Positions 25,734 to 35,880 of a DNA stretch of 64,000 bases are shown piece after piece (positions within the stretch are counted from its first letter, which is position 1; each line of letters begins with the position of its first letter). Made by a program: the position numbers and the translations under genes. Source of the DNA: Sphingomonas sp. HF-S4 (GTDB lineage: Bacteria > Pseudomonadota > Alphaproteobacteria > Sphingomonadales > Sphingomonadaceae); NCBI RefSeq assembly GCF_032911445.1, contig NZ_JAWJEJ010000001.1:1302001-1366000 (forward strand). The letters run 5' to 3'. A model generated the notes under the pieces. The model ran no database searches. It saw only the letters and a program-made list of their open reading frames with translations, and had not been told where the DNA came from.

Positions 25734-26335
25734 GCCAGTTGCGCCTTCCGCTCGGACTGCCCGAAGCAGGCGAGACGGAATTCCTGGTCGGCGAATCGAA
25801 CGCGCGTGCCGTCCATCAACTCGAACATTGGGCGACCTGGCCGGTGATGAGTGCGCTGCTCGTCGGCCCGCGCAAATCGGGGCGCAGCCTGCTCGCGCGG
25901 ATCTTCGCGTCGAAGAGCGGCGGGCGGATCTTCGACGATGCCGATCGTGCCAGGGAGACGGACGTCTTCCACGCCTGGAACCAGGCGCAGCAGGAGCGGC
26001 GGCCGCTGCTGATCGTGGCCGAAACGCCACCGCCGATCTGGGACGTCAAGCTGCCCGACTTGCGCTCGCGGCTTGCCGCTTCACCCTTGCTTGAGCTTGG
26101 ACCACCGGACGACGCGCTCGTGCCTCAGTTGATCGAGCGTGCCTTTGAACGGCACCTGCTCCATGCCAAGCCCGATGTTGTTGCCTGGCTCGCCAAGCGC
26201 ATCGAACGCAGCCATGTTGCGATACTGCGCGTTGCCGATGCACTGGAGTCGGAAACCGACAATCGCCTCTCGATCCCGGCGGTGCGCGAGGCGCTGGCGG
26301 CGAACGGTCTCATAACCGCAACGGACGAACCCTAG
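25730..26335 (+). CDS. hdaA: HdaA-type DnaA regulatory inactivator
   Basis: 201 aa, DnaA-like AAA+ without the DNA-binding domain IV. The N-terminus [11 protein letters not shown] carries a sliding-clamp-binding motif (QLRLPL, residues 3-8). Walker A is GPRKSGRSLLAR (46-57) and the Walker B region IFDDADRA. In E. coli and Caulobacter, Hda/HdaA bound to the beta clamp stimulates DnaA-ATP hydrolysis after initiation, preventing re-initiation. ATG overlaps the DUF2066 stop. The next gene is ppk1, a conserved link in alphaproteobacteria. Confidence 0.9.
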   Translation: MSQLRLPLGLPEAGETEFLVGESNARAVHQLEHWATWPVMSALLVGPRKSGRSLLARIFASKSGGRIFDDADRARETDVFHAWNQAQQERRPLLIVAETPPPIWDVKLPDLRSRLAASPLLELGPPDDALVPQLIERAFERHLLHAKPDVVAWLAKRIERSHVAILRVADALESETDNRLSIPAVREALAANGLITATDEP

Positions 26336-26381
26336 GGCCATGACCAAGCCAGCACGCAAGCGGGCCGAAGAGGGACCTAGA

Positions 26382-28523
26382 ATGACGGATACGCCGAGCG
26401 AACCGGTGAAGCGCTATTTCAATCGCGAGTTGAGCTGGCTCGCCTTCAATCGCCGGGTGATGGAGGAGGCGTGCAACCGCGCGCATCCGCTGCTCGAACG
26501 GCTGCGCTTCCTGTCGATCTCGGGATCGAATTTCGATGAGTTCTTCATGGTCCGAGTCGCCGGGCTGATGGGGCAGCAGCTCCAGCAGGTCGAGGCGCGC
26601 TCGGCCGACGGGCGGACACCCGGGCAGCAGCTCGCGGCGATCTCCGAAGAGGCCGAGATCCTCGCCGACAGCCAGCAGAGCGTGTGGCACGACATTCGCG
26701 TCCAGCTCGTCGAGGTCGGCATCCACGTTCTCGAATCCGACGAGATCGAGGGCGAGACCGAAGCGTGGCTGGAGAAGCATTTCCGCGACCAGATCTTCCC
26801 GATCCTGACTCCGCAGGCGCTCGATCCAGCGCATCCGTTTCCGTTCATCCCCAACCAGGGGTCGAGCGTTATCTTCGACCTAGTCCGGCGATCGGACCGC
26901 GAGCCGATCCGCGAGCTCGTACTGCTGCCGACGACGATGCCGCGCTTCGTCCGCCTGCCTGGCGAGCCGGCGCGCTATGTTGCGGTCGAGACCCTGCTCA
27001 AGCGCTTCTCGCATTTGCTGTTCCCAGGCTACGACGTGCTGGGATCAGCGGCGTTCCGCGTGCTGCGCGACAGCGACCTCGAAATCGAGGAAGAAGCCGA
27101 AGACCTCGTCATGACCTTTCGCTCGGCGATCAAGCGCCGGCGGCGGGGACGCGTGATCCGCCTCGAAATGGAGGACGGTATCGCCCCCGAGCTGGAGGCG
27201 GTGCTCAAGGAGGAACTGGGCGGCAGCGAAGCGCTGCTGACCGAGACCGGCGGGTTCCTGGGCATCGGCGACCTCTCGGCGCTGGTCGACGAGGACCGTC
27301 CCGACCTCAAGTTCACGCCGTTCGTCGCGCGCTTTCCCGAGCGGATCCGCGAATATGGCGGCGATTGCTTCGCGGCGATCCGCGCCAAGGACATCATCGT
27401 CCACCACCCCTATGAGAGCTTCGACGTGGTGCTCTCGTTCCTCGGGCAGGCGGCGAGCGATCCCGACGTGGTGGCGATCAAGCAGACGCTCTATCGCGCC
27501 GGCAAGCAGCCGGCGGTGATCAATGCCCTCATTGCTGCTGCGGAAGCGGGCAAGTCGGTCACCGCGGTGGTCGAGCTCAAGGCCCGGTTCGACGAGGAGC
27601 AAAACCTCTATTGGGCGACCGCGCTCGAGCGCGCAGGCGTCCAGGTCGTCTATGGCTTCATCGACTGGAAGACCCACGCCAAGATCTCGATGGTGGTGCG
27701 GCGCGAGGGCAATGGCTTCCGCACCTATTGCCATTTCGGGACGGGAAATTACCACCCGATCACCGCGCGCATCTACACCGACCTGAGCTTCTTCACGGCC
27801 GATCCGCGGCTAGGGCGCGATGCGGCGCAATTGTTCAACTATGTCACCGGCTATGTCGAGCCCGAGTCGCTCAACCTGCTCAACATCAGCCCGCGCGACC
27901 TGCGCAACCAGCTCATCACGCTGATCGACGCCGAGATCGCGCATGCCCGCGCTGGAAGGCCTGGGGCTATCTGGGCCAAGATGAACTCGGTGGTCGATCC
28001 CACGGTGATCGAGAAGCTCTACGAGGCAAGCGGCGCCGGGGTGGAGATCGACCTCGTGATCCGCGGCATATGCTGCCTGCGGCCGGGCGTGCCGGGGCTG
28101 TCGGAGAATATCCGGGTCAAGTCGATCGTCGGGCGCTTCCTCGAGCATAGTCGCATCTGGGCGTTCGGCAGCGGCAAGGGGCTGCCGAGCGACGGCGCCA
28201 AACTGTTCATCTCCTCGGCCGACTGGATGCCGCGCAATTTCGATCGCCGCGTCGAATTCATGCTGCCGGTCCTCAACAAGACCGTGCACGATCAGGTGCT
28301 CGACCAGGTGATGGTCGCCAATCTGCTCGACGACGAGCAGAGCTGGCAGCTCCAGCCCGACGGCCGTTATGTCCGCGCCGAGCCGGGCGAGACGCCGTTC
28401 AACCTGCATCGCTATTTCATGACGAACCCCTCGCTCTCCGGGCGCGGCGCGGCGCTCGAAAAGCGCAAGCCGGTTCCCAAGCTGTCGCTCAAGCGGCGGC
28501 GAGCCCCGAAAAAGGAAAGTTGA
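26382..28523 (+). CDS. ppk1: Polyphosphate kinase 1
   Basis: 713 aa from the chosen start MTDTPSEPVKRYFNRELSWLAF. The N-terminal domain has RYFNRELSWLAFN and the C-terminal phospholipase-D-like halves have KTHAKISMVVRR (autophosphorylated His region, about residue 430-441), FGTGNYHPITARIYTD and FISSADWMPRNFDRRVE. It makes polyphosphate from the gamma phosphate of ATP, at the membrane periphery. An ATG 14 codons upstream (26340) is also possible; I preferred this one because GAGGGA lies 6-7 nt before it and the upstream residues are Lys/Arg-rich filler. It overlaps ppx by one base (TGATG). Confidence 0.93.
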   Translation: MTDTPSEPVKRYFNRELSWLAFNRRVMEEACNRAHPLLERLRFLSISGSNFDEFFMVRVAGLMGQQLQQVEARSADGRTPGQQLAAISEEAEILADSQQSVWHDIRVQLVEVGIHVLESDEIEGETEAWLEKHFRDQIFPILTPQALDPAHPFPFIPNQGSSVIFDLVRRSDREPIRELVLLPTTMPRFVRLPGEPARYVAVETLLKRFSHLLFPGYDVLGSAAFRVLRDSDLEIEEEAEDLVMTFRSAIKRRRRGRVIRLEMEDGIAPELEAVLKEELGGSEALLTETGGFLGIGDLSALVDEDRPDLKFTPFVARFPERIREYGGDCFAAIRAKDIIVHHPYESFDVVLSFLGQAASDPDVVAIKQTLYRAGKQPAVINALIAAAEAGKSVTAVVELKARFDEEQNLYWATALERAGVQVVYGFIDWKTHAKISMVVRREGNGFRTYCHFGTGNYHPITARIYTDLSFFTADPRLGRDAAQLFNYVTGYVEPESLNLLNISPRDLRNQLITLIDAEIAHARAGRPGAIWAKMNSVVDPTVIEKLYEASGAGVEIDLVIRGICCLRPGVPGLSENIRVKSIVGRFLEHSRIWAFGSGKGLPSDGAKLFISSADWMPRNFDRRVEFMLPVLNKTVHDQVLDQVMVANLLDDEQSWQLQPDGRYVRAEPGETPFNLHRYFMTNPSLSGRGAALEKRKPVPKLSLKRRRAPKKES

Positions 28524-30016
28524 TGGCAACACTCCTCCGCAAAGCGGAGCAACAGGTTGCGCCCGCCAAGGCACGTCAGGCGATCATCGACATCGGTTCG
28601 AACTCGGTGCGCCTCGTCGTCTATGAAGGCGCAGCGCGGCTGCCGGCCGTGCTGTTCAACGAAAAGGTGATGGCCGGGCTCGGCCGGTCGCTGAGCGAAA
28701 CCGGGGCGATCGACAAGAGCGGGCTCAAGCGCGCGCGCGGCGCGCTCTCGCGTTTTGCGTCCCTGGCGCGTGAAATGCAGGTAAGCGAATTGCGCACGGT
28801 GGCGACCGCGGCGGTGCGCGACGCCTCCAATGGCGGCGAATTGATCGCGGCGGCCGAGAAGCTGGGCCTGACCGTCGAGCTGCTCTCGGGAGTCGAGGAA
28901 GCGACGGCCTCGGGCCTGGGGGTGCTGTCGGGGATACCCGAGGCCGATGGCGTGGTCGGCGATCTCGGCGGCGGCAGCCTCGAGCTTGTGCGCGTGGTCG
29001 CGGGCACGGTGACCGACCGGGTGTCGTTTCCGCTTGGCGTGCTGCGGCTCGGGGCGATCCGCGCAGAGGGCAAAGGTGCGCTCGACCGGCGGGTGGCCAA
29101 GCTGATCGCCGAGTCGGGCTGGGCAGGGCGTGGCAAGGACTTGCCCTTCTATCTGGTCGGCGGATCGTGGCGTGCGCTGGCGCGGCTCGACATGCATCGG
29201 ACCGGCTATCCGCTGCCGGTAGTCCACCAATATCCGATCGCTCTTGATCGTGTCGGGGCGCTGCAGCAGGTGCTCGCCGAGATTCCGCGGGCCGAACTCA
29301 AGGCAATCCCGGACATTTCGGGTGCGCGCATTCCGACGCTTGGCGATGCGACCGCGCTGCTGGCCAGCGTGCTCAAGCATCTCGGCAGCAGCGGCAGCCT
29401 CGTCTCCGCCTATGGGCTGCGCGAGGGGCTGCTCTACCAGCGGCTCAGCCCCGAGCAGCGCCGCGAAGACCCGCTGATCGCCGCCGCACGCGACGAGGGC
29501 GAGCGCTCGGGACGCTTTCCCGAGCATGGCGACGTCATCGACGCCTGGATCGCGCCGTTGTTCGACGACGCGCCCGAACTGGCCCGGCTGCGCCACGCGG
29601 CGTGCCTGCTCGCCGATGTCGGCTGGCGCGCCAACCCCGAATTCCGCGCCGAACGGGGCATGGAGATCGCGCTGCACGGCAATTGGGTGGCGATCGACGC
29701 GATCGGCCGCGCGGTGCTCGCACAGGCGCTCTACACTGCGCTGGGCGGCGGTCTCGGCACCCCGACGCAGCTCGAACAACTCGCCGACGAAGCATCACTG
29801 GCGCGGGCGCGGCTCTGGGGGCTTGCGATCCGGCTGGGCCAGCGGCTGAGCGGCGGAGTCGCCGCGCCGCTCAGGCGCTCGCACGTCGCGCTCGAGGATG
29901 GAACGCTTGCGTTGGCGCTCGAACCCGAGGACGAAGCCCTGTATGGCGAGGCGGTCGAGAAACGCCACAAGGCACTGGCCGCGGCGTTCGGCAAGGAGCC
30001 GGTATTGGAAGTTTAA
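28523..30016 (+). CDS. ppx: Exopolyphosphatase / Ppx-GppA phosphatase
   Basis: 497 aa. Actin/Hsp70-fold motif IIDIGSNSVRLVVYEG near 19-34 and the phosphate motif GDLGGGSLELVRV near 151-163, then a C-terminal HD-like region (GRFPEHGDVIDAWIAPL) found in longer Ppx. It removes terminal phosphate from polyP, or the 5' phosphate from pppGpp. Co-translated with ppk1, giving synthesis and breakdown from one mRNA. Its TAA shares the TTAA with the convergent I78-like gene. Confidence 0.92.
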   Translation: MATLLRKAEQQVAPAKARQAIIDIGSNSVRLVVYEGAARLPAVLFNEKVMAGLGRSLSETGAIDKSGLKRARGALSRFASLAREMQVSELRTVATAAVRDASNGGELIAAAEKLGLTVELLSGVEEATASGLGVLSGIPEADGVVGDLGGGSLELVRVVAGTVTDRVSFPLGVLRLGAIRAEGKGALDRRVAKLIAESGWAGRGKDLPFYLVGGSWRALARLDMHRTGYPLPVVHQYPIALDRVGALQQVLAEIPRAELKAIPDISGARIPTLGDATALLASVLKHLGSSGSLVSAYGLREGLLYQRLSPEQRREDPLIAAARDEGERSGRFPEHGDVIDAWIAPLFDDAPELARLRHAACLLADVGWRANPEFRAERGMEIALHGNWVAIDAIGRAVLAQALYTALGGGLGTPTQLEQLADEASLARARLWGLAIRLGQRLSGGVAAPLRRSHVALEDGTLALALEPEDEALYGEAVEKRHKALAAAFGKEPVLEV

Positions 30017-30300
30017 CCGCAACCGCTACGCGTGATCTTGCCGCTGGCATCGGTGTAGAGGTTTAGCCGGTCGACGCGGAAATCCATCGTCGCCGCCGAG
30101 TCGGGGGCAAGCCAGCGCACCGTTTTGGCACCCGACAGCTTGAGCGCCTCTGCCTCCACTGCGGCACTGCGCGTCTTTCCGACCAGCGTGCCCAGCTTGG
30201 CGGCATTGCACTCGACGCCCGGCACTTCGGCTCCGGGCGGCGGAGTCTGGGTGCAGCCGATCGTCGCAAGCGCGAGGGCGGGGAGGGCGAAGCGGATCAT
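30013..30300 (-). CDS. Lipoprotein with peptidase inhibitor I78-like domain
   Basis: 95 aa. Signal peptide with lipobox LATIGC (Cys16 lipidated). The mature part has CNAAKLGTLVGKTRSAAVEAE, given in part as AAKLGTLVGKTRS, and ends DRLNLYTDASGKITRSGCG; the pattern 'A-x-x-L-x-G-x ... R-V-D-x-L-N-x-x-x-D-x-x-G-x-I-x-x-x-x-C-G' is the I78 inhibitor family. It would be anchored in the outer or inner membrane facing the periplasm and might restrain a serine protease. Overlaps the rnd stop by ATGA, so it is downstream of and coupled to rnd. Confidence 0.75.
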   Translation of the reverse strand: MIRFALPALALATIGCTQTPPPGAEVPGVECNAAKLGTLVGKTRSAAVEAEALKLSGAKTVRWLAPDSAATMDFRVDRLNLYTDASGKITRSGCG

Positions 30301-31472
30301 TCGGAAGGTTCCTCGGTTCGTGTCATCTTGAGCTTTCCGTTGCGCACGGTGAACCCAAGCTGACCCTCGACGAGCTGGAGCGCATCGCGGCCGAACTGCT
30401 CGAAGCGCCAGCCTTCAAGGATCGGGAGCCCCTCTCGCACGCCTGCGGCGAGCGATTCGAGATCGTCCGAGCGGGCGAGCAGGCGGGCGGCGACGTTGAT
30501 TTCCTTGGCGCGGATCTTGAGCAGCAGCTTGAGCAGATCGGCGACAAGCGCGCCGTCCTTGCCGAGCGCAGGCTTGCGGTCGTCGCGCGCGGGGAGTTCG
30601 TCGCCCGACATCGGCTTGGCGCCTTCGAGCGCTGCCATCAACCGCCCGCCGATATCGTTGCCGCCCCAGGCCGGCGAGAGCCCGCGGACCTTGGCGAGAT
30701 CGCCTTGTTTCCGCGGGGGATTGCCAGCGAGATCGGCGAGGGTCTCATCCTTTATGATGCGGCCGCGCGGCAGGTCCTTGCCCTGCGCCTCGATCTCGCG
30801 CCAGCGGGCGAGCGCCTTGAGGCGGCCGAGCACCTCGGGCTTCCGGCTCGAGATGCGGACGCGCTGCCACGAGAGATCGGGGTCGTTGTGATAATTCTCG
30901 GGATCGGCGAGCCGCTCCATTTCCTGGTCCAGCCAGGCGCCGCGGCCGGTCTTTTTGAGCTTCTCGAGCATCCGCGGGAAGATCTCGGAGAGGTAGGTGA
31001 CGTCGCAGATGGCATAATCGATCTGGCGCTTGTCGAGCGGGCGGCGGCTCCAGTCGGTGAAGCGGGCGCCCTTGTCGACGGTGATGCCGAGATAGGTATC
31101 GACGAGGTTCGAATAGCCGATCTGCTCGCCCTGCCCGAGCGCCATCGCCGCGACCTGGGTGTCGAACAGTGGGTGCGGGGTCTTGCCGGTGAGGTTGTAG
31201 ACGATCTCGATATCCTGACCGCCGGCATGGAAGACCTTCAGGACGTCTTCGTTGTTGACCAGCAGATCGAGCAGCGGCTGCATGTCGATACTGCCCATCG
31301 GATCGATCGCCGCGGCTTCCTCGTCGTCGGCGATCTGGATGAGGCAGAGCTCGGGCCAGTAGCTGTTTTCCCGCATGAACTCGGTGTCCACGCAGATGTA
31401 CGGCTTGTTGGCAAAGCGGGCGCAGAGATTGGCGAGGGCGGCGCTGTCTTCGATCAGACCATGAATATGCAT
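30297..31472 (-). CDS. rnd: Ribonuclease D
   Basis: 391 aa. The DEDDy exonuclease core shows D-x-E in CVDTEFMRENSYWPEL (residues ~26-41), GGQDIEIVYN, and Y-x-x-x-D in DYAICDVTYL; one HRDC domain (ARWREIEAQGKDLPRGRI) follows, then a second helical region. RNase D trims the 3' ends of tRNA precursors and small RNAs. Start MHIHGLIEDSAAL; the upstream extension is rejected. It is divergent from aspS, so tRNA processing and charging share a regulatory gap of 96 bp. Confidence 0.92.
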   Translation of the reverse strand: MHIHGLIEDSAALANLCARFANKPYICVDTEFMRENSYWPELCLIQIADDEEAAAIDPMGSIDMQPLLDLLVNNEDVLKVFHAGGQDIEIVYNLTGKTPHPLFDTQVAAMALGQGEQIGYSNLVDTYLGITVDKGARFTDWSRRPLDKRQIDYAICDVTYLSEIFPRMLEKLKKTGRGAWLDQEMERLADPENYHNDPDLSWQRVRISSRKPEVLGRLKALARWREIEAQGKDLPRGRIIKDETLADLAGNPPRKQGDLAKVRGLSPAWGGNDIGGRLMAALEGAKPMSGDELPARDDRKPALGKDGALVADLLKLLLKIRAKEINVAARLLARSDDLESLAAGVREGLPILEGWRFEQFGRDALQLVEGQLGFTVRNGKLKMTRTEEPSE

Positions 31473-31568
31473 CGAGCGCCCATAGACCGGACTTCGGGTT
31501 GACAAAAGAGGGTGGGAGGGGAAAGCGCAGCCGATCCCGTTTCACTCACGTAAAAGTTGATGCCCGAC

Positions 31569-33383
31569 ATGCACGCCTATCGCACGCACACCTGCGCCCA
31601 GCTCCGCGCCGCCGATGTCGGCCAGACCGTCCGCGTCTCTGGCTGGGTGCACCGCAAGCGCGATCATGGCGACCTGGTTTTCATCGATCTGCGCGACCAT
31701 TATGGCATCACCCAGATCGTCACCGACGTCAGCGGCCCAGCCTTTGCCGCGATCGAGTCGTTGCGCAGCGAGTCGGTGATCACGGTCACCGGCACCGTGG
31801 TCGCGCGCGACGCCGCTGCGGTGAACCCCAACCTGCCCACCGGCGAGGTCGAGCTCCGTGCCGCCGAAGTCACCGTGCAGGGCGCCGCGCAGGAATTGCC
31901 GCTGCCGGTGTTCGGCGACCAGGAATATCCCGAGGATATTCGCCTGCGTTATCGCTTCCTCGATCTGCGCCGTGAGCGGCTGCACAAGAACATCCTGCTG
32001 CGCTCGAACGTCATCGCCTCGCTGCGCCGTCGGATGATCGACCAAGGCTTCACCGAGTTCCAGACGCCGATCCTAACGGCCTCTTCCCCCGAGGGCGCGC
32101 GCGATTATCTGGTCCCGTCGCGGGTCCACCCGGGCAAGTTCTACGCGCTCCCCCAGGCGCCGCAAATGTTCAAGCAGCTGCTGATGGTCGCCGGCTTCGA
32201 TCGCTATTTCCAGATCGCGCCGTGCTTCCGCGACGAGGATGCGCGCGCCGACCGTTCGCCGGGTGAATTTTACCAGCTCGATTTCGAGATGAGCTATGTC
32301 ACGCAAGACGATGTTTTTGCGGCAATCGAGCCCGTGCTGCACGGCGTGTTTGAAGAGTTTGCAGACTGGGAGGGCAAGGGCCGCAGCGTCTCGCCGCTGC
32401 CGTTCCAGCGCATCCCGTACCGCGAGTCGATGCTCAAGTACGGCAACGACAAGCCCGATCTGCGCAACCCGCTGCTGATCACCGACGTCTCGGACTTCTT
32501 CAAAGGTTCGGGCTTCGGGCGTTTCGCGTCGATCGTCGAGGGCGGCGATATCGTCCGCGCGATTCCGGCGCCGGGCACGCATGAGAAGAGCCGGAAGTTC
32601 TTCGACGACATGAACAGCTGGGCGCAGTCGGAAGGCTTCCCGGGTCTCGGCTACGCCACCCAGAAGGACGGCGTGTTCGGCGGCCCGATCGCCAACAACC
32701 ACGGCCAGGACGGTATGAAGGCGATCGCCGAGGCGATGGGCCTCGGCCCCAACGACGGCATCTTCTTCGCCGCCGGCAAGGAAGCGCAGGCCGCCAAGCT
32801 TGCCGGCCTCGCTCGTACCCGCGCGGCCGAGCAGCTCGAACTGATCGACGCGTCGCGCTTCGAATTCTGCTGGATCGTCGATTTCCCGATGTTCGAGGCC
32901 GACGAAGACACCGGCAAGATCGACTTCAGCCACAACCCGTTCAGCATGCCGCAGGGCGAGCTCGCGGCGCTGGAGGGCAAGGACCCGCTCGATATCCTCG
33001 CCTATCAGTACGACATCGTCTGCAACGGCGTCGAGCTGAGCTCGGGCGCGATCCGGAACCACAAGCCCGAGATCATGTACAAGGCGTTCGAGATTGCCGG
33101 GTACAGCCAGACCGATGTCGACACCAACTTCGCGGGCATGATCAATGCGTTCAAGTTCGGCGCCCCGCCGCACGGGGGATCGGCGCCGGGCGTCGACCGC
33201 ATCGTCATGCTGCTGGCCGATGAGCCCAACATCCGCGAGGTGATCGTCTTCCCGATGACCCAGAAGGCCGAGGACCTGATGATGCAGGCGCCGAGCTTCG
33301 TCAGCGAGAAGCAGCTCAAGGAACTCAACATCCGCCTCGCGCCGCAGGTGGCGGCGGATCTTGCCAAGCAGGCGAACGACTAA
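31569..33383 (+). CDS. aspS: Aspartyl-tRNA synthetase
   Basis: 604 aa class II aminoacyl-tRNA synthetase. N-terminal OB-fold [21 protein letters not shown], shown as [17 protein letters not shown]; motif 2 [19 protein letters not shown] (about residues 219-237); the bacterial GAD insertion in the middle; motif 3 [16 protein letters not shown]. It is the long bacterial type, possibly non-discriminating (also charging tRNA-Asn), which cannot be told from sequence alone. An ATG 9 nt upstream (MPDMHAYR) is an alternative; MHAYRTHTC is the usual start in relatives. Confidence 0.94.
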   Translation: MHAYRTHTCAQLRAADVGQTVRVSGWVHRKRDHGDLVFIDLRDHYGITQIVTDVSGPAFAAIESLRSESVITVTGTVVARDAAAVNPNLPTGEVELRAAEVTVQGAAQELPLPVFGDQEYPEDIRLRYRFLDLRRERLHKNILLRSNVIASLRRRMIDQGFTEFQTPILTASSPEGARDYLVPSRVHPGKFYALPQAPQMFKQLLMVAGFDRYFQIAPCFRDEDARADRSPGEFYQLDFEMSYVTQDDVFAAIEPVLHGVFEEFADWEGKGRSVSPLPFQRIPYRESMLKYGNDKPDLRNPLLITDVSDFFKGSGFGRFASIVEGGDIVRAIPAPGTHEKSRKFFDDMNSWAQSEGFPGLGYATQKDGVFGGPIANNHGQDGMKAIAEAMGLGPNDGIFFAAGKEAQAAKLAGLARTRAAEQLELIDASRFEFCWIVDFPMFEADEDTGKIDFSHNPFSMPQGELAALEGKDPLDILAYQYDIVCNGVELSSGAIRNHKPEIMYKAFEIAGYSQTDVDTNFAGMINAFKFGAPPHGGSAPGVDRIVMLLADEPNIREVIVFPMTQKAEDLMMQAPSFVSEKQLKELNIRLAPQVAADLAKQAND

Positions 33384-33412
33384 CCGGCGGCAAGCGCCGG
33401 GCAGGAGAGACT

Positions 33413-34804
33413 ATGTCGGACGAGGCTAACGCTCGGGCCCGCGCTCGGGCGGAAGCTACCATCGGTATCGCCGACCTGTTCACGATCGGCATCGGCCCGT
33501 CGAGCTCGCACACCGTGGGACCGATGCGCGCCGCCGCGGCTTTTGCCGAGACCGCGCTCGATCGCGGTACGCCGACTGCTGTCTCTTGCGAGTTGTTCGG
33601 CTCGCTCGCGCTCACCGGCCGCGGCCATGCCACCGACACCGCGGTGATGCTCGGCCTTGCCGGCTACCGCCCAGAGACCGTTGACCCCGACGCGGTTGCT
33701 ACGATCGTAGACACGATCCGTGCCGAGGCGACGCTGGTGCTCGGCGGCCATGTATCCGTCCCGTTCGTCGACGGGCATCATCTCGTGTTCCGCGAGGATC
33801 GCTTCCTCTCCGCACACCCCAACGGCATGCGTTTCGTCGCGCATTATGCCGAGGGCGAGCCCTATGAGAGCTTCGTCTATTCGATCGGCGGCGGCGCGAT
33901 CGTCGAGGGCGGGTGCGAGCCACCCCAGGCCAATGTCGCGCTCCCGTTCGCGTTCAGCTCGGGCGCCGAGTTGCTCGCCGTGGGCGAAGCGCAGGGCGTG
34001 AGCATCGCCGATATCGTCCGCGCCAACGAAGCGGCGTGGCGCGATGATGCCGAGACAGACGCGTTCCTCGACAGCCTGCGCGCGGCGATGTCGGCGTGCA
34101 TCGACCGCGGCTGCCGCGGAGAAGGGGAGTTGCCCGGCGGGCTCAAGGTCAAGCGCCGCGCGCGCGACCTCCACCAGCGCCTGATCGCGCGGGGACCGCG
34201 CAGCGATCCTTCCCTCGTGTTCGACTGGGTCAGCCTTTGGGCGCTCGCGGTCAACGAGGAGAACGCCGCCGGTGGCCGCGTCGTCACATCGCCGACCAAT
34301 GGCGCCGCTGGGGTGATCCCGGCGGTGCTGCGCTACTACGAGACCTTCTGCGCGAGCCCCACGCCGGCAGGCGCCCGCGTGTTCCTGCTCACCGCGGCGG
34401 CGATCGGGTTTCTCTACAAGAAGCGGGCCTCGATCTCCGCCGCCGAGATGGGGTGCCAGGGCGAAGTCGGCGTCGCCTGCTCGATGGCCGCCGCGGGCCT
34501 AGCCGCCGCGCTCGGCGCGACCAACGCCCAGATCGAGAATGCCGCCGAGATCGGCATGGAGCATAATCTTGGCCTGACTTGCGATCCGATCGGCGGGCTC
34601 GTCCAGATCCCGTGCATCGAGCGCAACACAATGGGCGCGATCAAGGCGATCAACGCCGCTTATCTCGCGATGCACGGCGACGGCAGCCACATCGTCAGCC
34701 TCGACGCGGTGATCGAGACGATGCGCCAGACTGGCGAGGACATGCGCTCGAAGTACAAGGAAACTGCCCAGGGCGGCCTCGCGGTTAACGTCGTCGCCTG
34801 CTAG
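33413..34804 (+). CDS. sdaA: L-serine ammonia-lyase, single-chain Fe-S type
   Basis: 463 aa. The N-terminal beta domain begins after a charged leader with TIGIGPSSSHTVGPMRAA, the signature of iron-sulfur serine dehydratases. The C-terminal catalytic domain carries cluster cysteines in CQGEVGVACSMAAAG and CDPIGGLVQIPCIERN. It deaminates L-serine to pyruvate and ammonium; oxygen-sensitive 4Fe-4S enzyme. The leader is Ala/Arg-rich for ~15 residues. AGGAGAG precedes the ATG. It is followed at 25 bp by a D-2-hydroxyacid dehydrogenase on the same strand. Confidence 0.93.
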   Translation: MSDEANARARARAEATIGIADLFTIGIGPSSSHTVGPMRAAAAFAETALDRGTPTAVSCELFGSLALTGRGHATDTAVMLGLAGYRPETVDPDAVATIVDTIRAEATLVLGGHVSVPFVDGHHLVFREDRFLSAHPNGMRFVAHYAEGEPYESFVYSIGGGAIVEGGCEPPQANVALPFAFSSGAELLAVGEAQGVSIADIVRANEAAWRDDAETDAFLDSLRAAMSACIDRGCRGEGELPGGLKVKRRARDLHQRLIARGPRSDPSLVFDWVSLWALAVNEENAAGGRVVTSPTNGAAGVIPAVLRYYETFCASPTPAGARVFLLTAAAIGFLYKKRASISAAEMGCQGEVGVACSMAAAGLAAALGATNAQIENAAEIGMEHNLGLTCDPIGGLVQIPCIERNTMGAIKAINAAYLAMHGDGSHIVSLDAVIETMRQTGEDMRSKYKETAQGGLAVNVVAC

Positions 34805-34828
34805 TCGCTTCCCGCGAGGGAGAAGGCG

Positions 34829-35845
34829 ATGCGTGTCGCGATTTTCAACACCAAGGCCTATGATCGGCGCTTCCTGACGCAGGCTAATGCCGGGTTCGGG
34901 CACGACCTCCATTTCCTCGAGCCCCGGCTCGACCTGGCGACTGCGCCGCTCGCGGCGGGGCACCAGGCGGTATGCGTGTTCGTCAACGACGTGCTCGACG
35001 CGGGGGTGCTCGGAAAGCTCGCTGAGGGCGGCACGAAGCTGGTCGCGCTGCGCTGCGCCGGGTTCAACAATGTTGATATTGCCGCGGCCGAGCGGCTCGG
35101 GATCACGGTGGTGCGCGTGCCCGCCTATTCGCCGCATGCCGTGGCCGAATTCACCATCGCGCTGCTGCTCGCGGTCGATCGCAAGGTGCCAAGGGCTTGG
35201 GCGCGCGTGCGCGAGAATAATTTCGCGCTCGACGGGCTGATCGGGCGCAACCTTCACGGCCGCACCGCCGGCGTGATCGGCACCGGCAAGATCGGCGCGC
35301 TGGTAGCGCGGACGCTGCGGCTCGGCTTCGATTGCGAGGTATTGGCAAGCGACGTCGTCGAGGATCCCGAACTCGCCGCGATCGGCGTGCGCTATGTCGA
35401 TTGCGCCACGCTGCTGGCAGAGGCGGAGATCGTCACGCTGCACTGCCCACTGACTCCTGAGACGCGCCACCTGATCGACGCCGATGTAATCGCGCGCGCT
35501 CGCGATGGCCTGGTCATCGTGAATACTAGCAGAGGCGCGCTGATCGACACTGCCGCACTGATCGGCGGGCTCAAGGCCCGGAAGGTCAGCGCGGTGGCAC
35601 TCGACGTCTATGAGCAGGAGGCCGACCTGTTCTTCGAAGACCTCTCCGATGAGATCGTCTCGGACGATCTGTTCCAGCGGCTGCTCACCTTTCCGAATGT
35701 GCTGGTGACCGGGCATCAGGCCTTCCTCACCGAGGAAGCCCTGGAGGCCATCGCGCGCACCACGCTGTCGAGCATTAGCGATGCCGAGGCGGGCCGTGCG
35801 CTCGCCAATCGCGTCGATACCCGGCTGGTTGCGGGATCGCGCTGA
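34829..35845 (+). CDS. ldhA: D-lactate dehydrogenase (2-hydroxyacid dehydrogenase family)
   Basis: 338 aa. Starts RVAIFNTKAYDRRFL, the LdhA/DdlA type. NAD-binding Rossmann loop GVIGTGKIGALVA near 150-162; catalytic Arg in VNTSRGALIDT (about 235), Glu in DVYEQEADLFFED and His in VTGHQAFLTEEAL (His near 297). All catalytic residues are present. It reduces pyruvate to D-lactate with NADH. Lying just after serine deaminase, which produces pyruvate, the pair may form a small pyruvate/redox balance unit; this is inference. Confidence 0.9.
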   Translation: MRVAIFNTKAYDRRFLTQANAGFGHDLHFLEPRLDLATAPLAAGHQAVCVFVNDVLDAGVLGKLAEGGTKLVALRCAGFNNVDIAAAERLGITVVRVPAYSPHAVAEFTIALLLAVDRKVPRAWARVRENNFALDGLIGRNLHGRTAGVIGTGKIGALVARTLRLGFDCEVLASDVVEDPELAAIGVRYVDCATLLAEAEIVTLHCPLTPETRHLIDADVIARARDGLVIVNTSRGALIDTAALIGGLKARKVSAVALDVYEQEADLFFEDLSDEIVSDDLFQRLLTFPNVLVTGHQAFLTEEALEAIARTTLSSISDAEAGRALANRVDTRLVAGSR

Positions 35846-35880
35846 CTGCCCATACGTTGCTTCGCAGACAAGGAGGCGGG

